A stretch of DNA of 64,000 nucleotides from Pseudomonadota bacterium (GCA_029558905.1 JAKQCX010000030.1:83674-147673), one strand, 5' to 3'. Positions 1 to 9,720 are shown, counted from the first letter of the stretch. Notes: a model not told the origin generated them from the sequence alone. Numbers and translations: made by a program.

Positions 1-2
1 TC

Positions 3-1226
3 AAGGACAAGGCTCCGGACGCGGCACGCGGACGCTTCAAGAAGCTGTTGCAGCACAATCCCAAGGAGTACCGGGCCTGGATGGCCCTGGCGGCCTTCGA
101 TCTGCAGGCACGTGACGAGAACGCCTACCTGAAGGATCTGGAAGCGGCGAAAAAGGCTAACGAAAAGGCGCCCCAACCCAGGGCCCAGCTGGTCCGTTAC
201 TGGCTGGGCAAGAAGGACCCGGCCAAGGCCCTGGTGGAGGCACGCGCGGCCCTGGACGCCACGGGGCGCGTGGAATTCAACGAACTGATCGGCATGGCCC
301 AGTCCGCCCAGGGAGACCACGCCAATGCCGTGGCCACTTTCGGCAAGTGGTCCGAAGCCAATCCCAGCGACCCCCTGGCCCACTTCCGCCTCGCGCAGGA
401 GCAGGCCGCCAACCGCGACACGGCCGCGGCCCTCAAGACCCTGGACAAGGTTTTGGCCCTGCGCGCGGATTTCGTCGATGCCGCGATACTCAAGGCGGTC
501 CTGCTGGGTCAGACGGGCCGTGCCGCGGAAGGCATCAAGATCACGCGGGCGCTGCAGGGCAAGAATCCCGAGCAGCCAGCCGGCTATCTGGCCGAAGCCG
601 ACCTCCTGATGCAGGACAGGCAGTTTGCCGAGGCCGGCCGCCTATATGCCAAGGGCGCGCGACTGGCCGGCAGCGGCATACCCCTGGTCCTGGCCGCCCA
701 GTCCCTCGCCCGTGTCGGACAGTCCGCGGTGGGCGAGAAGCTGCTGACCGATTGGCTCGAGACCAGGCCCAACGATGCCGCGGTACGCCATCAGCTCGCG
801 CAGACCCTTCTCGGCGGCAAGCGCCTGCCCCAGGCCGCGGAGCAATACCGCATCCTGGCCCGGGCCAACCCCAAGGATCGGGTGGCGCTCAACAACTTGG
901 CCTGGATCCTAGGCGAACTGGGTGACAAGGATGCCCTGAGCGTGGCTGAACAGGCCTACAAGCTGGATTCCGGTTCGGCGAATACCCTGGATACCCTGGG
1001 CTGGATCCTGGTGAATGCGGGCCAGACCGCACGCGGTCTGGACCTGATCGGACAGGCCGCTGCGAAGGCCCCCAATGCGCTCGAAATCCGCTGGCATCTG
1101 GTCGTGGCGCTGGCCAAGGCCGGCAAGCGGCAACAGGCCAGACAGGAACTGGAGAGACTGGTGAACGCCGGCTTTGCCATCCCGAAGGACGAGAAGTCCA
1201 GGCAGCTGCTGGATTCCCTGAAATAG
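3..1226 (+). CDS. prsT: PEP-CTERM system TPR-repeat protein, C-terminal part
   Basis: The reading frame is open from the first bases of the window, so the gene starts upstream and only about 407 C-terminal residues are seen. The protein is built of helical TPR-like repeats of about 34 residues, with recurring patterns such as NPKEYRAWMALA, NPSDPLAHFRLA and NPKDRVALNNLAWILGELG. The last repeats and the ending resemble the PrsT family, large TPR lipoproteins found with PEP-CTERM/exosortase exopolysaccharide loci. In that family the full protein is around 900 residues with an N-terminal lipobox, which lies outside the window. The role is inferred to be scaffolding of envelope or polysaccharide export. 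A different long TPR protein cannot be excluded. Confidence 0.7.
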   Translation, partial: KDKAPDAARGRFKKLLQHNPKEYRAWMALAAFDLQARDENAYLKDLEAAKKANEKAPQPRAQLVRYWLGKKDPAKALVEARAALDATGRVEFNELIGMAQSAQGDHANAVATFGKWSEANPSDPLAHFRLAQEQAANRDTAAALKTLDKVLALRADFVDAAILKAVLLGQTGRAAEGIKITRALQGKNPEQPAGYLAEADLLMQDRQFAEAGRLYAKGARLAGSGIPLVLAAQSLARVGQSAVGEKLLTDWLETRPNDAAVRHQLAQTLLGGKRLPQAAEQYRILARANPKDRVALNNLAWILGELGDKDALSVAEQAYKLDSGSANTLDTLGWILVNAGQTARGLDLIGQAAAKAPNALEIRWHLVVALAKAGKRQQARQELERLVNAGFAIPKDEKSRQLLDSLK

Positions 1227-1282
1227 CGACCGGACAGTCCCGGCAGGGCGAGTGGATGCCCTCTTAGCCGGTCTCGCGCGGC

Positions 1283-2152
1283 TCAGGGTATGCGACCGGG
1301 TTCTTCCCCCAGGCCTGCGCGCACACTGGGGTAGAGGTGGCGGAACCCCAGTTCCCGCTTGATGCGCCGGTTGGATAGCCGGCGCGACTCGCTCAGGAAG
1401 GTGCGCATGGCAGGCGTGACGGCGGCCATGACCTCTGCCTTGGAGAGTCGGGGCGGGCGCGCCAGACCCAGATGGTCCGCCACCACGTCGAACCAGTCCC
1501 CCATCCGCAGATCACTGTCATCCACGGCGTTGTAGACCCGATTGGGCCGTCCCCGGAAGAGGGCGGTGATGGCCAGGCGGGCCAGGTCCTGGGCGTGAAT
1601 GTGATTGGTATAGACATCGTGTTCTGCCTGGATGGCAGGCAGTCCTTGGCGCACCCTTGCCGCCGGCATGCGCTCCCGGCTGTAAATTCCCGGCGCGCGC
1701 AGGATGCAAATCCTCCCGCGCCGCCGTCCGAAGCGCCGCAGGCGTACCTCGGCGTCGGCCCGGCGCCGGGCCCGGGTATTGTTGGGCCGGACCGGCCAAG
1801 TCTCTGCCACCCGGGCCCCAGCACAGTCACCATAGACACCGCTGGTACTGATGTACACCAGGCAGCGTGCTAGACTCCTGCGCCCCAGGGCCGCAAGCAG
1901 ATGTCTGCTGCGGGGATCGGTTTCTCCCTGGGGCGGCGGGGGCGCAAAGTGCAGGACGTGGGACGCCAGAGCGGCGATGCGTGCCAGGCCGCGACGCTGG
2001 TCCAGATCCCCGGGAATGGGTGTGATGCCGGCGGCGCGCAACTGCACATGTCCTTCCGGGGATGGGCTGAGGCCGTAGAGCCGTGCCCGTCCCCGCAACA
2101 AACCGGCGGCCCGCAGGCCCACGTCGCCACAGCCGACGATGAGGATACGCAT
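1283..2152 (-). CDS. SDR-family NAD(P)-dependent epimerase/dehydratase-like protein
   Basis: A 289-residue extended short-chain dehydrogenase/reductase. The N-terminus is a Rossmann nucleotide-binding loop (MRILIVGCGDVGLRAA). A STSGVYGD segment around residue 100 matches the Ser/Tyr region of the active site, although the usual YxxxK spacing is not clean. It most resembles the YeeZ/SDR_a family annotated as NAD-dependent epimerases in proteobacteria; the substrate is unknown. The start codon at 2152 lies only 25 bp from the divergent reductase start at 2178, so the two genes share a very short promoter region. Confidence 0.75.
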   Translation of the reverse strand: MRILIVGCGDVGLRAAGLLRGRARLYGLSPSPEGHVQLRAAGITPIPGDLDQRRGLARIAALASHVLHFAPPPPQGETDPRSRHLLAALGRRSLARCLVYISTSGVYGDCAGARVAETWPVRPNNTRARRRADAEVRLRRFGRRRGRICILRAPGIYSRERMPAARVRQGLPAIQAEHDVYTNHIHAQDLARLAITALFRGRPNRVYNAVDDSDLRMGDWFDVVADHLGLARPPRLSKAEVMAAVTPAMRTFLSESRRLSNRRIKRELGFRHLYPSVRAGLGEEPGRIP

Positions 2153-2177
2153 AGAAAAGTTCGAGAGGAAAGGTTTG

Positions 2178-3191
2178 ATGTCTTACCAGGTCAAGATCCA
2201 ACCCAGCGGCCATGAGTTTACCGTCAAAGCGGACGAACCCCTGCTGACGGCGGCCCTGAATGCCGGTTTTGCGCTGCCTTACGGCTGCCGCAACGGGGCC
2301 TGCGGGTCCTGCAAGGGCAAGGTGCTGTCCGGTGAGGTGGATTACGGCGTGCACCAGGAGGATACCCTGACCGCGGAGGACAAGGCCAAGGGACTGGCCC
2401 TGTTCTGTCGCGCCACGGCACGCTCGGATCTCAGCATCGAGGTAAAGGAAGTGGGAGCGGTAAAGGACATTCAGGTGAAGAACCTGCCCTGCCGTATCGA
2501 GCGCATGGAGAAGCTGGCACCGGATGTCATGTCGGTGTGGCTCAAGCTGCCCTCCAACGAGCGCCTGCAGTTCCTGCCGGGGCAATACATCGACTTCCTA
2601 CTCAAGGACGGTGCCCGGCGCAGTTTTTCCCTGGCCAACACTCCGGAGGAGGATGCCCTGCTGGAACTGCACATCCGCCATGTGGATGGCGGCAGGTTCA
2701 CCGACCATGTGTTCAACACCATGAAGTTGAAGGACATCATGCGCATCTCCGGGCCCTATGGCAGCTTCTTCCTGCGGGAGTCGGACAAGCCTGTCATTTT
2801 CCTTGCGGGTGGCACGGGTTTCGCACCCATCAAGAGCATCCTGGGGCATGCCTTCCATCATGAGCTGGACCGCCCGTGCGTGCTGTACTGGGGGGTCCGT
2901 GGCTTGGCGGATCTGTATCAGCCCCTGGTGCCCTCCGGTTGGCAGCAGCGTCAGAAGAACTTCAGCTTCATCCCCGTGCTGTCGGCCCCGGCCGCGACGG
3001 ACGACTGGCCGGGGCGTACGGGCTATGTGCACGAGGCCGTGCTGGCGGACTTTGCCGATCTGTCAGGCTATGAGGTCTATGCCTGCGGCGCCCCTGCCAT
3101 GGTGGAGGCCGCACGCACCGGCTTCCTGCAGCGGGGACTGCCGGAAGACGCGTTTTTCGCGGATTCCTTCGACTTTCAGTCCACGCCCTGA
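2178..3191 (+). CDS. 2Fe-2S ferredoxin/FAD/NAD(P)H oxidoreductase (CDP-6-deoxy-delta-3,4-glucoseen reductase-like)
   Basis: A 337-residue protein with three parts. First is a plant-type 2Fe-2S ferredoxin domain with ligands at C37, C42, C45 and C77. Next is an FAD domain with the RRSFSLANTP motif. Last is a C-terminal NAD(P) domain with FLAGGTGFAP and VYACGAP. The ATG at 2178 follows a GAGAGGAAAGG ribosome-binding site and gives the standard N-terminus. The family passes electrons from NAD(P)H through FAD to the Fe-S cluster. In betaproteobacteria such genes are often called ascD/ddhD-like, but no deoxysugar genes lie nearby, so the partner is unknown. Its last 16 bases overlap the end of the convergent hemY gene. 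Confidence 0.85.
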   Translation: MSYQVKIQPSGHEFTVKADEPLLTAALNAGFALPYGCRNGACGSCKGKVLSGEVDYGVHQEDTLTAEDKAKGLALFCRATARSDLSIEVKEVGAVKDIQVKNLPCRIERMEKLAPDVMSVWLKLPSNERLQFLPGQYIDFLLKDGARRSFSLANTPEEDALLELHIRHVDGGRFTDHVFNTMKLKDIMRISGPYGSFFLRESDKPVIFLAGGTGFAPIKSILGHAFHHELDRPCVLYWGVRGLADLYQPLVPSGWQQRQKNFSFIPVLSAPAATDDWPGRTGYVHEAVLADFADLSGYEVYACGAPAMVEAARTGFLQRGLPEDAFFADSFDFQSTP

Positions 3192-3607
3192 GGGGCGGCG
3201 TCCGGCGGAGCGTCGGGCACGGGTTTTCCCAGGCTGGCCCGCAGCCGCTCCAGCAGGTCCTGTGCCGTACAATCCCCTGCCTTGTCCAGTTGCTTGCGCA
3301 GTAGGGGAACATTGCCGTCGAGATGGGCGCGCAGGGCATCCAGCAAGGCCAGGTCCGCGCGTTCCCGCTGACGCCGTTGCCGCCAGGCCCGCAGGTCATC
3401 CGGCAGCCGCAGGGCGGTGCGTGCCAGACGCAGCACGAAGCCCGCCAGCACGAATCCTCCCACCAGCAGCACCAGGGTCAGCATGAAGGACATCTCCAGA
3501 CGCCAGGGTGGAAACACCACGATGACATAGCCCTGGTCCAGACGTGCCAGGAGGGTGAAGGCCACGGCCAGGGCGAACAGGGCCAGCACCCACAGGATGA
3601 GCCTCAC
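3176..3607 (-). CDS. hemY: HemY-like membrane protein, naturally short
   Basis: A GTG start at 3607 overlaps the hemX stop (GTGA). The 143-residue product has two hydrophobic segments (about residues 3-20 and 38-62) separated by the QGYVIVVFPPWRLEMS stretch, typical of the HemY_N domain. A charged helix and a proline-rich tail follow. Family members normally run to about 400 residues because of C-terminal TPR repeats, and these are absent here. No remnant of the repeats is visible beyond the stop, where the convergent reductase gene begins. The position at the end of hemCDXY is standard. The function of HemY in haem synthesis is poorly defined; a scaffold role in the inner membrane is usual speculation. 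Confidence 0.75.
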   Translation of the reverse strand: MRLILWVLALFALAVAFTLLARLDQGYVIVVFPPWRLEMSFMLTLVLLVGGFVLAGFVLRLARTALRLPDDLRAWRQRRQRERADLALLDALRAHLDGNVPLLRKQLDKAGDCTAQDLLERLRASLGKPVPDAPPDAAPQGVD

Positions 3608-4632
3608 GGCCGCCCCCCGCGCAGGGCCTGCAGGGCCTCCAGACTGGCCTGGATCTGGGCATCCTTCAGCGCGACCGGGACTTGGGACAAGGCGTTCAGG
3701 CTGGCAATGAAGGCTTGGGTGGTGGGATCGCGGCGGTTGAAATAATGCTCCGCCCACGACCGTGCGGCCCCCAGATCGGCGCGGAAGCCCGCCTCGTCCC
3801 GCTGCAGCAGCGTCAGACGCGCGGCGAGCAGGCGCAATTTCAGGTTCTGGTTGAGGAAATAGCTTTGCGCGGGGGTGAGCAGGGGCAACTCCGGGTGGTC
3901 CAGGCGGCGGATGCGCAGCAGGCCCTTGATCTCCTTCCAGGTCTCCCGGCCGAAGCTTTCCAGGGTGTCGAGTGTGCCGCTGCCGCCGGGAACGGCGGCA
4001 GCGGGCGGAGGTTCGGCCTCGGATTCGGGCTTGAGCTGGTCCACGCCCTGGATGAGGGCTTCCAGACGCGCGTTGATCCCGTCGATATCGGCCGCGGGCA
4101 TGAGCCTCAGACGTTCCATGTCCCGCACGATGGCCTGGCGCAGGCCCGCGAACTGGCTTTTGCCCAGCTTGGCCAGACGTGTGTCCGCCGCCTCCAGGCC
4201 AATGAGGGCGGCACGCACGTTGCCCGCCAGCTGCAACTGTTGGCGGGCCAGCAGCAGGGTCTGTTCCATGTCGGCCAGCACCCGCTCATCTGCGCTGTCG
4301 GCCAGTTCCTGGTACATGGCGGTGAGGGCGAGCTGTTGGTTCTGGGCCTCCTGGGCACGGGTCTCCATGGCCATGAGACGACTCTGCAGGTCCGCCAGGG
4401 CCTCGTTGGCGGCCTTGGCCGCGCCCCGGGCTTCCCGGCTGGCGGCATCGAACTCACCGATGCGACGGGCCAGCTGCACCTCCAGGGAGCGCATTTGCGT
4501 ATAGCCCTGCCAGCCCAGGGCCAGGGTCCCCAGCACGGCGATGAGGGCAAGCACCATGGCGGCGGGCGCAATCCAGCCCGGGCGGGCGGGGGAACGCGCC
4601 GTGGTCTGGGGAATCACGTCTTCTTCAGGCAT
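3604..4632 (-). CDS. hemX: HemX-like protein (uroporphyrinogen-III C-methyltransferase family annotation)
   Basis: A 342-residue protein starting at MPEEDV, overlapping the hemD end by 8 bp. One N-terminal transmembrane segment (about residues 24-46) is followed by a long Ala/Glu/Arg-rich coiled coil (about 50-130) and a helical C-terminal region. This is the HemX architecture found after hemD in beta- and gammaproteobacteria. Databases often name it uroporphyrinogen-III C-methyltransferase, but it has no SAM-binding methyltransferase fold, so that name should not be taken as an activity. Co-translation with hemC and hemD is implied by the overlaps. Confidence 0.85.
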   Translation of the reverse strand: MPEEDVIPQTTARSPARPGWIAPAAMVLALIAVLGTLALGWQGYTQMRSLEVQLARRIGEFDAASREARGAAKAANEALADLQSRLMAMETRAQEAQNQQLALTAMYQELADSADERVLADMEQTLLLARQQLQLAGNVRAALIGLEAADTRLAKLGKSQFAGLRQAIVRDMERLRLMPAADIDGINARLEALIQGVDQLKPESEAEPPPAAAVPGGSGTLDTLESFGRETWKEIKGLLRIRRLDHPELPLLTPAQSYFLNQNLKLRLLAARLTLLQRDEAGFRADLGAARSWAEHYFNRRDPTTQAFIASLNALSQVPVALKDAQIQASLEALQALRGGRP

Positions 4633-5413
4633 GCGAGAAGTATTCCACAAGGCTGAGGATCAGTCGGGTTTCTCCATCCGGACTCGAGAGGATGTTTTGT
4701 ACGCCCCGGGTCGCGGCATGGCTGGCGATACGGGGGTGTGGCACGAACAGGGGGGTGCGCCGCAGGAATTCGGCCCCCGCCGGACCGAGGAGATGGAAGA
4801 GATTGTCCAGGGTTTCACCACTGTAGGCGGTCACAGCCTGGATGCGGCCCGCCGCGAATGCCGCCAGCACCGGTGCGGCGTCCGCCTCTGCGGGCAGATC
4901 ACGGCGGTAGCACACGGCATGGGTGACATGCGCGCCCCGTGCGTCGAGGGTATCCGCCAGGCGGGGACTGCCGCCTTCGCCACGGAAGAGGATCACGGCC
5001 TGTCCATCCACGTCCTGGAGCCGGGGCATGGCCAGCAGGTGGGTACTGTCGGCGCCGGCATCGGGCACAAGCACATCCCGGATGCCGCATGCCGCCAATG
5101 CCCCCGCAGTGCCTTGGCCCACGCAGGCCACCGCCAGTTGGGGGGGCCAACTGCCCCGGGCACGCACGGCGGCCATGCCTTTTTCCACCGCGCTGGGACT
5201 GATGAAGATGGCAAGCTGAAAGTCCGCCAGTCCTGCCAGGACACGGTCCAGGGCGTCCGCATCCCTGGGCGGCAGTATGGCTAGGGCCGGGAATGCAATG
5301 GGCCGGGCCCCCAATGACGCCAGGGTTTGGATGAGATCCTGGGCCTGATCCGGCGGCCGGGTGACCAGGATGCCGATGTCCTGCAGGACGGTCGCGGCAG
5401 TGGAGGTGTTCAC
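4625..5413 (-). CDS. hemD: Uroporphyrinogen-III synthase
   Basis: A 262-residue protein of the usual length that closes hydroxymethylbilane with inversion of ring D to give uroporphyrinogen III. The N-terminus ([17 protein letters not shown]) and the mid-protein [12 protein letters not shown] and [12 protein letters not shown] segments fit the two-lobed HemD fold. The C-terminal [13 protein letters not shown] also fits. Translation starts at a GTG at 5413 that overlaps the hemC stop codon (GTGA), so it is translationally coupled to hemC. Confidence 0.93.
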   Translation of the reverse strand: MNTSTAATVLQDIGILVTRPPDQAQDLIQTLASLGARPIAFPALAILPPRDADALDRVLAGLADFQLAIFISPSAVEKGMAAVRARGSWPPQLAVACVGQGTAGALAACGIRDVLVPDAGADSTHLLAMPRLQDVDGQAVILFRGEGGSPRLADTLDARGAHVTHAVCYRRDLPAEADAAPVLAAFAAGRIQAVTAYSGETLDNLFHLLGPAGAEFLRRTPLFVPHPRIASHAATRGVQNILSSPDGETRLILSLVEYFSHA

Positions 5414-6345
5414 GGGCCGCGGTGTACGAGTTCCGCCAGCAGACGATCGGCGCCCTGACGGATCAGGGCCTCGGCCGCGGCCAGACCCACGGCCTCCGGG
5501 TCATCCATGGTGCCTGTGGTTTCGCTGCGGTAGAAACGGGTGCCTTCCAGGTCCGCCACGAAGGCGCGCAGGTGGATACGGCCGTCACGTAACTCGGCGT
5601 AGCCGCCGATCGGGGCCTGACAGCCACCCTGGAGCTTGCGGCCCATGGCTCGCTCGGCGCGCACGCAGGCGGCGGTTTCCGGGTCATTGAGGGGGGCCAG
5701 CAGGGTAGTCAGGTCCGGGCGGCCGCTACGGATCTCGATGCCCAGGGCACCCTGTCCCACGGCAGGCAGGCTGTCCTCGGGAGAGATCTCGCTGCGGATG
5801 CGGTGCGTGAAACCCAGGCGCTTGAGGCCGGCGGCAGCGAGGATGATGGCGTCATACTGGCCTTCATCCAGCTTGCGCAGGCGGGTGTTGACGTTGCCCC
5901 GCAGGGTATCGATCAGCAGATGGGAGAAGTAGGCCCGCAGCTGGGCCTGGCGGCGCAGGCTGGAGGTGCCCACCCTGGCACCCCGGGGCAGGGCATCCAG
6001 GCTGGCAAATCGATTGGAGACGAAGGCATCGCGAGGGTCTTCCCGCACACTGATGGCCGCCAGCTCGAAGCCCTCCGGCAGGTCCATGGGCACGTCCTTG
6101 ATGGAGTGCACGGCCAGGTCGGCGCGGCCTTCGGCCATGGCCACTTCCAGCTCCTTCACGAACAGGCCCTTGCCGCCGATGCGGGACAGGGGGGAATCCA
6201 GGATCTGGTCGCCCTGGGTGGTCATGCCCAGCAGTTCCACCTCCAGCCCGGGGTGCAATGCCATGAGACGGGCCCGTACATGACTCGCCTGCCAGAGGGC
6301 GAGCTGGCTTTCCCGGGTGGCGATGACGATCTTCTTGTCAGGCAT
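5410..6345 (-). CDS. hemC: Porphobilinogen deaminase (hydroxymethylbilane synthase)
   Basis: A 311-residue enzyme that joins four porphobilinogen units. The cofactor-carrying cysteine sits at C242 in [11 protein letters not shown], exactly the E. coli position. The catalytic aspartate is D84 in HSIKDVP, and arginine-rich substrate loops ([22 protein letters not shown]) are intact. It is the first gene of the minus-strand hemCDXY operon. The 77 bp upstream to the divergent thioredoxin-like gene must hold its promoter. Confidence 0.97.
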   Translation of the reverse strand: MPDKKIVIATRESQLALWQASHVRARLMALHPGLEVELLGMTTQGDQILDSPLSRIGGKGLFVKELEVAMAEGRADLAVHSIKDVPMDLPEGFELAAISVREDPRDAFVSNRFASLDALPRGARVGTSSLRRQAQLRAYFSHLLIDTLRGNVNTRLRKLDEGQYDAIILAAAGLKRLGFTHRIRSEISPEDSLPAVGQGALGIEIRSGRPDLTTLLAPLNDPETAACVRAERAMGRKLQGGCQAPIGGYAELRDGRIHLRAFVADLEGTRFYRSETTGTMDDPEAVGLAAAEALIRQGADRLLAELVHRGP

Positions 6346-6422
6346 GATGGATGCCCTGGGGCGGACAGACTATTTTGCGCACGCGATGGCCTGTATAGAA
6401 TGGGAGCCTGTATCGGAAAATC

Positions 6423-6926
6423 ATGATGAAACAAAGACTTGTCTGGATTTTGCTGATTGTAGCATGGGCCCTGCAGTCCTTCGTGGCGGCGGCGATGGAT
6501 GAGGCCGTGCCGGATGCGCGTGACCTGCAGCATGACGCCGGGCTGGCCCAGCAGAAGAATGGCATCGTGCTCGTGATGTTTTACAACGAGTTCTGCGGCT
6601 ATTGCGCGCAGGTACTGAACGAGTTTCTCATCCCCATGAGCCGCAATCCGGATTATCAGCGCAAGCTGGTCATGCGCCGGGTGGACAATGCCAGCGACGC
6701 ACCCCTGAAGGGCTTCGATGGCCGCATGCGCACGCATCGCCAGTTCACCCGGGACCTGAGGGTGCGCCTGGTGCCCACGGTCATGCTGTTCGATACCCGG
6801 GGGCGGCCCCTGGGCAAGCCGCTGATCGGCATTACCACCGTGGATTACTACGGCTTTTATCTGGACGAAGCCATCGACCAGGGTCTGGCCATGGTGCGCA
6901 GCGGCAAGGCGGCCAACGGGCAGTGA
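6423..6926 (+). CDS. Secreted thioredoxin-fold protein with CGYC motif
   Basis: A 167-residue protein with a signal peptide (about residues 1-24, ending VAAA). A thioredoxin-like domain carries the redox motif C58-G-Y-C61 after MFYNEF. A likely cis-proline lies in RLVPTVMLFD near residue 119. It probably acts in the periplasm as a thiol-disulfide or SoxW/DsbE-like protein; the partner is not visible. It sits between algR and hemC, transcribed opposite to both, thus interrupting a block that is contiguous in pseudomonads. Confidence 0.8.
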   Translation: MMKQRLVWILLIVAWALQSFVAAAMDEAVPDARDLQHDAGLAQQKNGIVLVMFYNEFCGYCAQVLNEFLIPMSRNPDYQRKLVMRRVDNASDAPLKGFDGRMRTHRQFTRDLRVRLVPTVMLFDTRGRPLGKPLIGITTVDYYGFYLDEAIDQGLAMVRSGKAANGQ

Positions 6927-6993
6927 GGGGTCCGTGCAAGGCAGGTGCGTGGGGAGGAACCCGATCTTTGCCCTTCCCCTTGCCCGGGAGGGC

Positions 6994-7731
6994 TCAGGCG
7001 CGCGAGAAGGACTTCACCACATGGGTCTGACGTCGGGACACGGGCAGCTGTTCGGGCCAGTCCCGCAGCATGCAGACCCAGTGCCCGCCCTCCGCATCCT
7101 GGATACGCCGGAAGCCTTGCAGGTGCAGGCGTGAAGCCAGGCAGTTGCGGTGGATGCGCACGAAGCTGTGCGCGAATTCCTCTTCCAGCCTGGCCAGGGA
7201 CTCGTCCAGCAGGAATTCCCGCTCCCGCGTACGGGCCGTGACATAGCGCTGTTCGGCCCGCAGATAGAGCACCTCGGGCACGGGAATGCGCCACACCCGG
7301 CCCCGGTCCTGGGCGATGAAATGGCTGCGCCTGGCAGGAGGGGGGCGCCGGGGTATGCGGCTCAGTGCCTCATGCAGACGGTTCAGGCGCACGGGCTTGA
7401 GCAGGTAGTCCACGGCGCGCAGATCGAATGCCCGCAAGGCGTGCGCGTCGTAGGCGGTGACGAAGATGACGGCGGGGGGGTCGGGCAGGGCGGCGATATG
7501 CTGCGCGGCTTCCAGGCCACTGATACCGGGCATCTGGATATCCAGCAGGATCACATCCGCGGCTGCGCCGACGCACTTGGCCAAGGCAGCCTCGCCGGTG
7601 GAGGCCTCCGCCACCACGGTGCTGGGCAATGCCTCCGCCAGGTCCGCCAGCTGGGCCTTGAGCCGTGCGCGTGCCGGTGCTTCGTCGTCCGCGAGGATGA
7701 TGCGCAGGGGTTGCTGCGTGGCCTGACTCAT
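6994..7731 (-). CDS. algR: LytTR-family response regulator, AlgR-like
   Basis: A 245-residue regulator with a receiver domain (acidic pair D15/D16, phospho-acceptor D64 in LLDIQMPG, a Thr near 92 and a Lys near 115 in YLLKPV). A LytTR DNA-binding domain follows from about residue 135 (RVWRIPVPEVLYLRAEQRYV, SFVRIHRNCLAS). Its place between argH and hemC matches the argH-algZ-algR-hemC order of pseudomonads. The partner sensor AlgZ is not between it and argH here. The argH start is divergent, 89 bp away. Confidence 0.85.
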   Translation of the reverse strand: MSQATQQPLRIILADDEAPARARLKAQLADLAEALPSTVVAEASTGEAALAKCVGAAADVILLDIQMPGISGLEAAQHIAALPDPPAVIFVTAYDAHALRAFDLRAVDYLLKPVRLNRLHEALSRIPRRPPPARRSHFIAQDRGRVWRIPVPEVLYLRAEQRYVTARTREREFLLDESLARLEEEFAHSFVRIHRNCLASRLHLQGFRRIQDAEGGHWVCMLRDWPEQLPVSRRQTHVVKSFSRA

Positions 7732-7820
7732 GTCACGGCCCCTGAAATGGGGGCAAAGGCCCCAGTCTCCTTTGTCATAATCCGCCCCTGTGATGTTTTT
7801 CCGGCAAACGCTACCACCCC

Positions 7821-9215
7821 ATGAGTCAAAAAGAAACGCGGAGCCCGGTGCAGGCCTGGTCGGGCCGGTTTACCGAGCCGGTATCGGAACGGGTCAAGCG
7901 CTATACCGCCTCCATTCCCTTCGACTGGCGCCTGGTCCCCTTCGACATCCAGGGCTCCCTGGCGCACGCGGCCATGCTGCACCAGGTGGGCGTTTTGTCG
8001 GCGCAGGATCTGATGGACATCCGGCGCGGCCTGGGGGAAATCCTCGCCGCCTTCGAGGCGGGGGACTTTCCCTGGACCCTGGACGACGAAGACGTGCACT
8101 TCACCATCGAGCGGGCCCTGACCCGCAAGGTGGGAGACGCGGGCAAGCGCCTGCACACCGGCCGGTCCCGCAACGACCAGGTGGCCACGGATGTGCGCCT
8201 GTGGCTGCGGGATGCCATCGACCGCATCCAGGCGTTGCTGCGGGAGGCGCGGGCCGCGCTGCTGGACCAGGCGGGGCGGCATGCGGACACGGTGATGCCG
8301 GGCTTCACACATCTGCAGGCCGCCCAGCCGGTGACCTTCGGCCACCATCTCCTGGCCTGGCACGAGATGCTGGCCCGGGACGGTGAGCGTCTGGCGGACT
8401 GTCGTAGACGGGTGAACCGTCTGCCCCTGGGAGCGGCCGCCCTGGCGGGCACCAGCTTCCCCATCGACCGGGGATTCGTGGCCCAGGAACTGGGCTTCGA
8501 GGCCCTGTGCGAGAACTCTCTGGACGCAGTGTCGGATCGGGACTTCGCCATCGAATTCCTGGCCGCCGGCGCCCTCATCATGACCCATCTGTCACGCATG
8601 TCCGAGGAACTGGTGTTGTGGATGACGCCCCGCTTCGGCTTCATCGACCTGCCGGACCGCTTCTGCACGGGTTCATCCATCATGCCGCAGAAGAAGAACC
8701 CGGACGTACCCGAGCTCATGCGCGGCAAGACCGGGCGCATGAACGGCCACCTCGTGGCCCTGCTGACCCTCATGAAGGGCCAGCCCCTGGCCTACAACAA
8801 GGACAACCAGGAAGACAAGGAGCCCCTGTTCGATGCCGTGGATACCCTGGTAGATTCACTTGCCATCTTCGCCGAGATGGTGCCCGGCATCCGGGTGCGG
8901 GCCGGGGCCATGCGCCGGGCTGCTATCGAGGGCTTTGCCACCGCCACGGACCTGGCGGACTATCTGGTGAAGAAGGGGTTGCCCTTCCGTGAGGCCCACG
9001 AGGCCGTGGCGCGGGCCGTGCGCGCGGCGGAGGAGCAGGGCCTCGACCTGGCGGACCTGCCCCTGGCCACCCTGCAGGGCTTCTCTCCACTGGTGGATGA
9101 GGACGTCTACGCCGTGCTGACCCTAGAGGGTTCACTGGCCGCCCGGGACCACATCGGCGGTACCGCTCCCGCCCAGGTCAGGGCGGCGGTGGTCCGGGCG
9201 CGGGGCAGGCTATGA
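7821..9215 (+). CDS. argH: Argininosuccinate lyase
   Basis: A 464-residue fumarase/aspartase-superfamily enzyme that splits argininosuccinate to arginine and fumarate, the last step of arginine synthesis. The family signature [15 protein letters not shown] is intact near residue 290. The [12 protein letters not shown] and [16 protein letters not shown] catalytic segments are also present. The gene starts with ATG 89 bp from algR on the other strand, and its last 6 bases overlap the convergent cyaY. Confidence 0.97.
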   Translation: MSQKETRSPVQAWSGRFTEPVSERVKRYTASIPFDWRLVPFDIQGSLAHAAMLHQVGVLSAQDLMDIRRGLGEILAAFEAGDFPWTLDDEDVHFTIERALTRKVGDAGKRLHTGRSRNDQVATDVRLWLRDAIDRIQALLREARAALLDQAGRHADTVMPGFTHLQAAQPVTFGHHLLAWHEMLARDGERLADCRRRVNRLPLGAAALAGTSFPIDRGFVAQELGFEALCENSLDAVSDRDFAIEFLAAGALIMTHLSRMSEELVLWMTPRFGFIDLPDRFCTGSSIMPQKKNPDVPELMRGKTGRMNGHLVALLTLMKGQPLAYNKDNQEDKEPLFDAVDTLVDSLAIFAEMVPGIRVRAGAMRRAAIEGFATATDLADYLVKKGLPFREAHEAVARAVRAAEEQGLDLADLPLATLQGFSPLVDEDVYAVLTLEGSLAARDHIGGTAPAQVRAAVVRARGRL

Positions 9216-9536
9216 ATCGCCGCGCAGGCTGATGTCGCTGCCTGCCTGCTCGCTGGCGAGACGGGACAAGGCGGCGAACAGCTCCTCGCCCCCGCGGGTA
9301 TCCCGCCATGCGGCACCGTCCCAACGGAAATGAAAACCGCCGTTGCGCGCGGCCACCCAGATTTCCTGGGCCGCGGCCTGCTTGTTGATGACGATCCTGC
9401 TGCCGTTGTCGAACCCCACTTCCAGGATGCCGCCCGCGGCCAGCTCGAAATCCAGGTCGACGTCCGCGGCCTCCAGGGCATGCTCGATACGCCGCAGGGT
9501 GGTGTCGGCAAGACGGGTGTACTCGCTCTCGTTCAT
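9210..9536 (-). CDS. cyaY: Iron donor protein CyaY (bacterial frataxin)
   Basis: A 108-residue protein of normal frataxin length. The N-terminal acidic helix ([20 protein letters not shown]) and the beta-sheet residues leading to [14 protein letters not shown] and GGFHFRWDG match the CyaY fold, which binds iron and modulates Fe-S cluster assembly. The ATG at 9536 gives the family N-terminus. The gene is divergent from lptM-lysA, as in many proteobacteria. Confidence 0.93.
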   Translation of the reverse strand: MNESEYTRLADTTLRRIEHALEAADVDLDFELAAGGILEVGFDNGSRIVINKQAAAQEIWVAARNGGFHFRWDGAAWRDTRGGEELFAALSRLASEQAGSDISLRGDS

Positions 9537-9582
9537 GCAAGGCTCCATGCTAGACTCGGCAGCGGATTTTAACGGTGTCCCC

Positions 9583-9720
9583 ATGCCTTTTCCGAGCCGC
9601 CCTCTCGCCTGTCTCTGTCTCCTTTGTGTCCTGCTCGCCCTGGGCGCCTGTGGCAAGAAGGGCAGCCTCTATCTGCCGGACCCGCCGGATTCGCCCGCTG
9701 CCAATCAGGCGGCGAAATGA
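9583..9720 (+). CDS. lptM: Small LptM-like outer-membrane lipoprotein
   Basis: A 45-residue lipoprotein. A hydrophobic signal ends in the lipobox LGAC, followed by the typical GKKGSLYLPDPP segment of the LptM (YifL) family. The family assists maturation of the LPS transporter LptD. The stop codon overlaps the lysA start (ATGA), the common lptM-lysA arrangement. Confidence 0.85.
   Translation: MPFPSRPLACLCLLCVLLALGACGKKGSLYLPDPPDSPAANQAAK

Noticed and set aside
3604..4632. HemX as a true uroporphyrinogen-III C-methyltransferase
   Set aside because: The protein is a membrane-anchored coiled coil with no SAM-binding fold; the name is inherited from family annotation.
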